From Euleptes europaea (Eukaryota; Chordata; Lepidosauria; Squamata; Sphaerodactylidae): DNA of 64,000 nucleotides. The translations under genes and the position numbers were made by a program. The stretch is taken from NCBI RefSeq assembly GCF_029931775.1, contig NC_079316.1, positions 64,792,064 through 64,856,063 of the forward strand, given 5' to 3'. Under the pieces are notes generated by a model, which searched no databases, was not told where the DNA came from, and worked only from the letters and a program-made list of their open reading frames with translations. Below, piece after piece: positions 60,225 through 64,000 of the stretch. Positions within the stretch are counted from its first letter, which is position 1, and the number at the start of each line of letters is the position of its first letter.

Positions 60225-60840
60225 ATAAATAATAAATTTTTGTATAATTACAATGATCCAGCCTCGAAGTAACCATAGCATGGATCCAGATGGCCAGATC
60301 AGCCAAGTCAAAGTAGGAGGCCATCTTCTGGTTTAAGTTAAATGAAGCTGGAATAATGCATTTTGTGCAGTTGCATTTTGTGGACCTGCATTTTGTGGAC
60401 CTGCTTCTCCTATAATAGTGCTGGATCCAGTATAACTCCTAGACTGAGACCATGAACATCAGCTGGACCCCAACAACGTGGGAAGCAGAATGTCCTTCAA
60501 GACCATAGCCTTCCTCTCCATCTTGTAAGGATTCAATTTCAATTTGATTGTCCTTAGCCACTTACATCCAGCAGGTTCAGGGCCTTTATACCATCGCCAG
60601 GAGATGTGTTGAAAGAAACACAGAGCTGAGTGTCATCAGCATATTGATGACAGCCTACTCCAAAACCACAAATAATTTCTCCCTAAGGGCTTTACATAGA
60701 GATGGAATAGCATGCAGGGGAAAGGGTAAGACTTAGCCCTGAGGAACACTGAAAGATAGATCCCATACTAATGACGGTCTCCAACAGCAACCAGAGCTTA
60801 ATGGAGAAGGACCAGGACTTAAGGAGGGTTTGACCTGGAC
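60225..60840 (-). mobile_element. L2-clade LINE fragment
   Basis: On the - strand, IHAMVTSRLDHCN near 60240-60290 is the VTSRLDYCN motif of L2 reverse transcriptases. Further up, GAGCTGAGTGTCATCAGCAT and ATTGATGACAGCCTACTCC are the complement of the catalytic-box region, as at 15810-15836. The coding frames are interrupted. Confidence 0.7.
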
Positions 60841-63074
60841 CATTCTAACAATAATTCTTTTAAAACTGGATTATTCAACTCTAATCTCCTTTGCTGGAAA
60901 CCGATTAGATCTTTTAATTGAAAAAATAAATTGGTACAAAAGATTCCAAAACAAAATGCCTTTATCAGGAAAATACCATTCTTTCATATCTGCCAGTCCA
61001 GTAGCTCATTAATATAGTTTTATATTTATATAAAATTAATATAGTTTTATATTTACATTCTTCCTCTTCAGGAGAGACAAATGTACTAACAGCTTCCTGC
61101 CAGTTCCACATTCCTTTCCAGAACTTCCAACTCGGAAGCTATTAAATGTCAGCCATTTAAAACAAATGAATTTAAGTGCTGTTTTGTGAATAACTAATAA
61201 CTTTCCTCCTTTCTACAGCTTTCACTGTCTTAATTTAAGTATCTACTGTTACATGGTTCCTCTTCAATCTTACTGACGTATAAACAGGTAAATATCTGTT
61301 TTTAGGCCATACATTTGTATCAAGTACTATACTTAAATATCTGAAAATTACTTGGCACTGAGTGGACACTGCATGAAAGAGGGGAAGAAGTATCTGGGCA
61401 AATTCTATAAACTTGAGGAGTGATCCAGTTAAGCCAGTACAACTTCTCACACTAAGATCTAATTCTAACTAATTCTGGTGAACCCATACCTGTGCTATAT
61501 CACTTCAGACTACAGCTGGATGCTCCAATGAATGAATCGAAAATATCAGGGTTTCCCATCGAAAATAAGGTATCAGGGTTAGTGAGGCAGCATTCCATCT
61601 TGTAAGCCATCACCTATGCAGTTATAATTTGTGAAAATTAGATTTCAGACCAAATTTTGGGCTAACCACACAGAGCAATAAGAGCTGCATCAGTTCTCAC
61701 TGATGGGAGCTGCTGCCATATCTTTTATTTTAGGAGGTACTGTCTGACTATATCCAGGCAGGGGAATCTACAACACAAGTTGTTGCACCTGACATGTTTA
61801 TGCGTTGCATTCTTATTGCCCTTTCCAACCAGAGGTTATTATTAAAGCTAAAATGTTTATACAATAACATCGGGAAAAAAGGTATACCCATGTAACAGGT
61901 CTGTATTTTAAGTTATTTAATGCAATCCTCCAAACACACCCCTACAGACAGTAAGCATCTTCTTAATAGACATTCCCTGCCATATAAGAGACAAGGGAGA
62001 GTACCTGTTCTAAAAGAATGCTGGCTGCAACACATGGGTGAATTTAGTAACAGTATGGTGTAAAAAACCCTGCTTCTCTTCATATGCAAATTAATTAAGA
62101 TTTAAATCAATTAACTAGTTATTTAAATCATGTGGCAGCTTCTGAATTTATGAAGAAAAAGAGGAATGTTTTAAACAAAGAAAAGGATGGACAACAAATT
62201 CAAGCACAAAACACAAAAATATATTTGAGTTTCAATGTATGTTGTTTTGGTTGAAAGAAAGCATCAAACAAAGAACAGTTGACTTCAGAATACAAAACTG
62301 AACCCCTTATAAAGAAACAGATTTCAACAACAACCTCACAACTTATACAATTTAAAACCAAAGCTTTGGGATTATACTTAGCATTAAACAAGTTTTGGAT
62401 AAGCGTTTCTTTAGAAGGACTGAATAAAACCAGTCTAATAGGAGTTAATATGTCAGAATGTGTCTGGAGGACTGCTTTGCCTACAGCAGATTTCATTAGA
62501 TACAGAATCGAAATAGGAAAAAATAAAGATACCTAGATATGACAAACTGACTTCCTGATCCTTGGTTCTGGCAGGATTGATATTACAGGGGCCATAAACA
62601 CTACTATTAACAAATAAGCATAAATCAATTTAGTCCACAGCTGCCACTCAAAAATAGCTTTCAAATGCAAATTGCAAAGCAACTAATAGTGCAGAAGGAT
62701 ACACAACTCAAACAGTTATGTGGGCCATAAGGGATTTTTAGTGGAGTTAAGTGGGCCATCCAGTAATGGTGCCTGACTCTATAATGGCTCCCGTAATTGC
62801 TGGGGTGTGTGTGTGTGTCAGAAAGCTGCCTCTCAGATGTTCTCAGGGTGGTGCTCTGAGTCCCTAGAACAGGAAATTAATCAGTTGCATCTCAGGGGCT
62901 TGAGAGAATGTTTGGATCTGCAAGCACCTGGGAATTTTTTGTCCAAGACATCGAAGTTATCTGCAAGCCCCCTGGTATCCAAACAGAAAAACTTATTTTA
63001 ATAAGGACCAACAGCATGTTTTTGGTTTATAAAGCAAAAGTGCATAGTACTACTGAACAGTTAAGACAAAGACA

Positions 63075-63180
63075 AACCACCCCATAAAACAAAAGTCTGC
63101 CTAGTAAACGTCAGGATGTGACGTCACCCCATGGGTCAGGAATGACCTGGTGATTGCACAGGGGACCTTTACCTTACCTA
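63075..63180 (+). mobile_element. Sauria SINE, 3' part
   Basis: AAACCACCCCATAAAACAAA, GTCTGCCTAGTAAACGTCAG, GATGTGACGTCACCCCATGG and GGGGACCTTTACCTTACC give the BovB-like tail. The tRNA-like head is missing. Confidence 0.85.
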
Positions 63181-63479
63181 ATATATTGCCATCTTATGTA
63201 TACACTCTCACTTGAGAGGAGAAGAGGTGCCTAACAGGATTAGATCAAGATATACACTTAATAGAACACTTTGCAGGAATCCCAGCAACAGCAAGTAACT
63301 TTAGGGTCCATCAGTTCTTAAATTAAAATAATGTTTTATATATGAACAAAATTAGACCTAAAACAATTATAACCTAGGGTGACTCCTCATACTATGGGGG
63401 TGGGAGGACACTAAAAATGTGAAGGCCTGAAAAAAAACACAGAATTTTTTTGGGGGAATTTTTTTCCATCCCCCCCCCC

Positions 63480-64000
63480 AATGTTTTTCCAAGAGTAAGA
63501 ACATAAGAAAGGCCCTGCTGGATCAGACCAAGGCCCATCAAGTCCAGCATTCTGTTCACACAGTGGCAAACCAGGTGCCTCTAGGAAGCCAATAACAAGA
63601 CGAGTGCAGCAGCACCATCCTGCCTGTGTTCCACCGCACCCAAAATAATAGGCATGCTCCTCTGATACTAGAGAGAATAGGTATGCAGCATGACTAATAT
63701 CCATTCTAACTAACAGCCATGAATACCCCTCTCCTCCATGAATATGTCCACGCTCCTCTTAAAGCCCTCCAAGCTGGCAGCCATCACCACATCCTGGGGC
63801 AGGGAGTTCCACAATTTAACTATGCGTTGTGTGAAAAAATACTTCATCTGTTTTGAATCTCTCACCCTCCAGCTTTAGCAGATAATCCCGTGTTCTAGTA
63901 TTATGGGAGAGGGAGAAAAACTTCTCCCTGTCCACTCTCTCCAAACCATGCATAATTTTATAGACCTCTTATCATGTCTCCCCTCAGCCGCCTTCTTTCC
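63480..64000 (-). mobile_element. CR1 LINE, ORF2 C-terminus and 3' UTR
   Basis: On the - strand the window edge starts within CR1 ORF2. The frame encodes KIMHGLERVDREKFFSLSHN-like sequence, then RIVKLWNSLPQDVVMAA and MEERGIHGC, ending in TAG (63712-63710), with a frame slip near 63850. A 3' UTR with CTGGATCAGACCAAGGCCCA in complement follows to about 63495. The C-terminal motif WNSLPQ is typical of CR1. The rest of the element continues outside the window. Confidence 0.85.

Larger units (their letters stand above)
46994..64000 (-). other. PDZD8: PDZD8 intron 1 (partial)
   Basis: No sequence like the PDZD8 N-terminal exon (membrane helix and SMP domain) occurs up to the window edge, so this is intron 1 continuing beyond. 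Repeats are listed separately. I recognise nothing in 46996-47710, 48431-49445, 49941-50980, 56986-60224 (apart from a CORE-SINE-like AACCACTACACCATGCCA at about 59850-59867) and 60841-63074. Confidence 0.8.

Noticed and set aside
46994-64000. PDZD8 exon 1 (membrane anchor and SMP domain) in the window
   Set aside because: No long frame on the - strand resembles it; intron 1 appears to continue past the window edge.

Overview
The window is a piece of a vertebrate chromosome, almost certainly from a squamate reptile (probably a lizard). Split genes with GT-AG introns are combined with a squamate repeat fauna: Sauria SINEs, 5S rRNA-derived SINEs, CORE-type tRNA SINEs, RTE-BovB, CR1 and L2 LINEs, and several DIRS tyrosine-recombinase retrotransposons. 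The sequence alone does not give the species.

Two host genes lie tail to tail. On the + strand at 416-3792 are the last three coding exons of SLC18A2 (vesicular monoamine transporter 2, VMAT2), followed by a 3' UTR that may reach about 6060. On the - strand are the last four coding exons of PDZD8, an ER lipid-transfer and tether protein, at 46871-46993, 43866-43968, 20346-20508 and 10251-12439, with a 3' UTR running down to about 8090. Splice phases agree at every junction. As I recall, the two genes are also neighbours in human. The first PDZD8 exon (membrane anchor and most of the SMP domain) is absent, so 46994-64000 is read as part of intron 1. No third protein-coding gene is supported.

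The rest is intron and transposon-derived DNA. Intron 4 (12440-20345) holds an old DIRS copy with L2 LINEs inside it, a decayed CR1 and a 5S-type SINE. Intron 3 (20509-43865) holds SINEs of four kinds, BovB, L1, L2 and CR1 pieces, a retroviral pol fossil, a DIRS remnant and a DIRS copy interrupted by a hAT element with an 8-bp target duplication. Intron 2 (43969-46870) has a cluster of SINEs. The visible part of intron 1 carries a palindromic-ended element with a GC-rich interior (47711-48430) and a young-looking DIRS copy (50981-56453) with matching inverted ends and an internal complementary region.

The most notable points are a Tyr-to-Phe difference in VMAT2 at a known ligand-affinity position; the DIRS copy whose near-identical ends contrast with a broken interior that carries a SINE; a 54-bp-armed foldback element; and three copies of a GC-rich interspersed repeat that I cannot classify.
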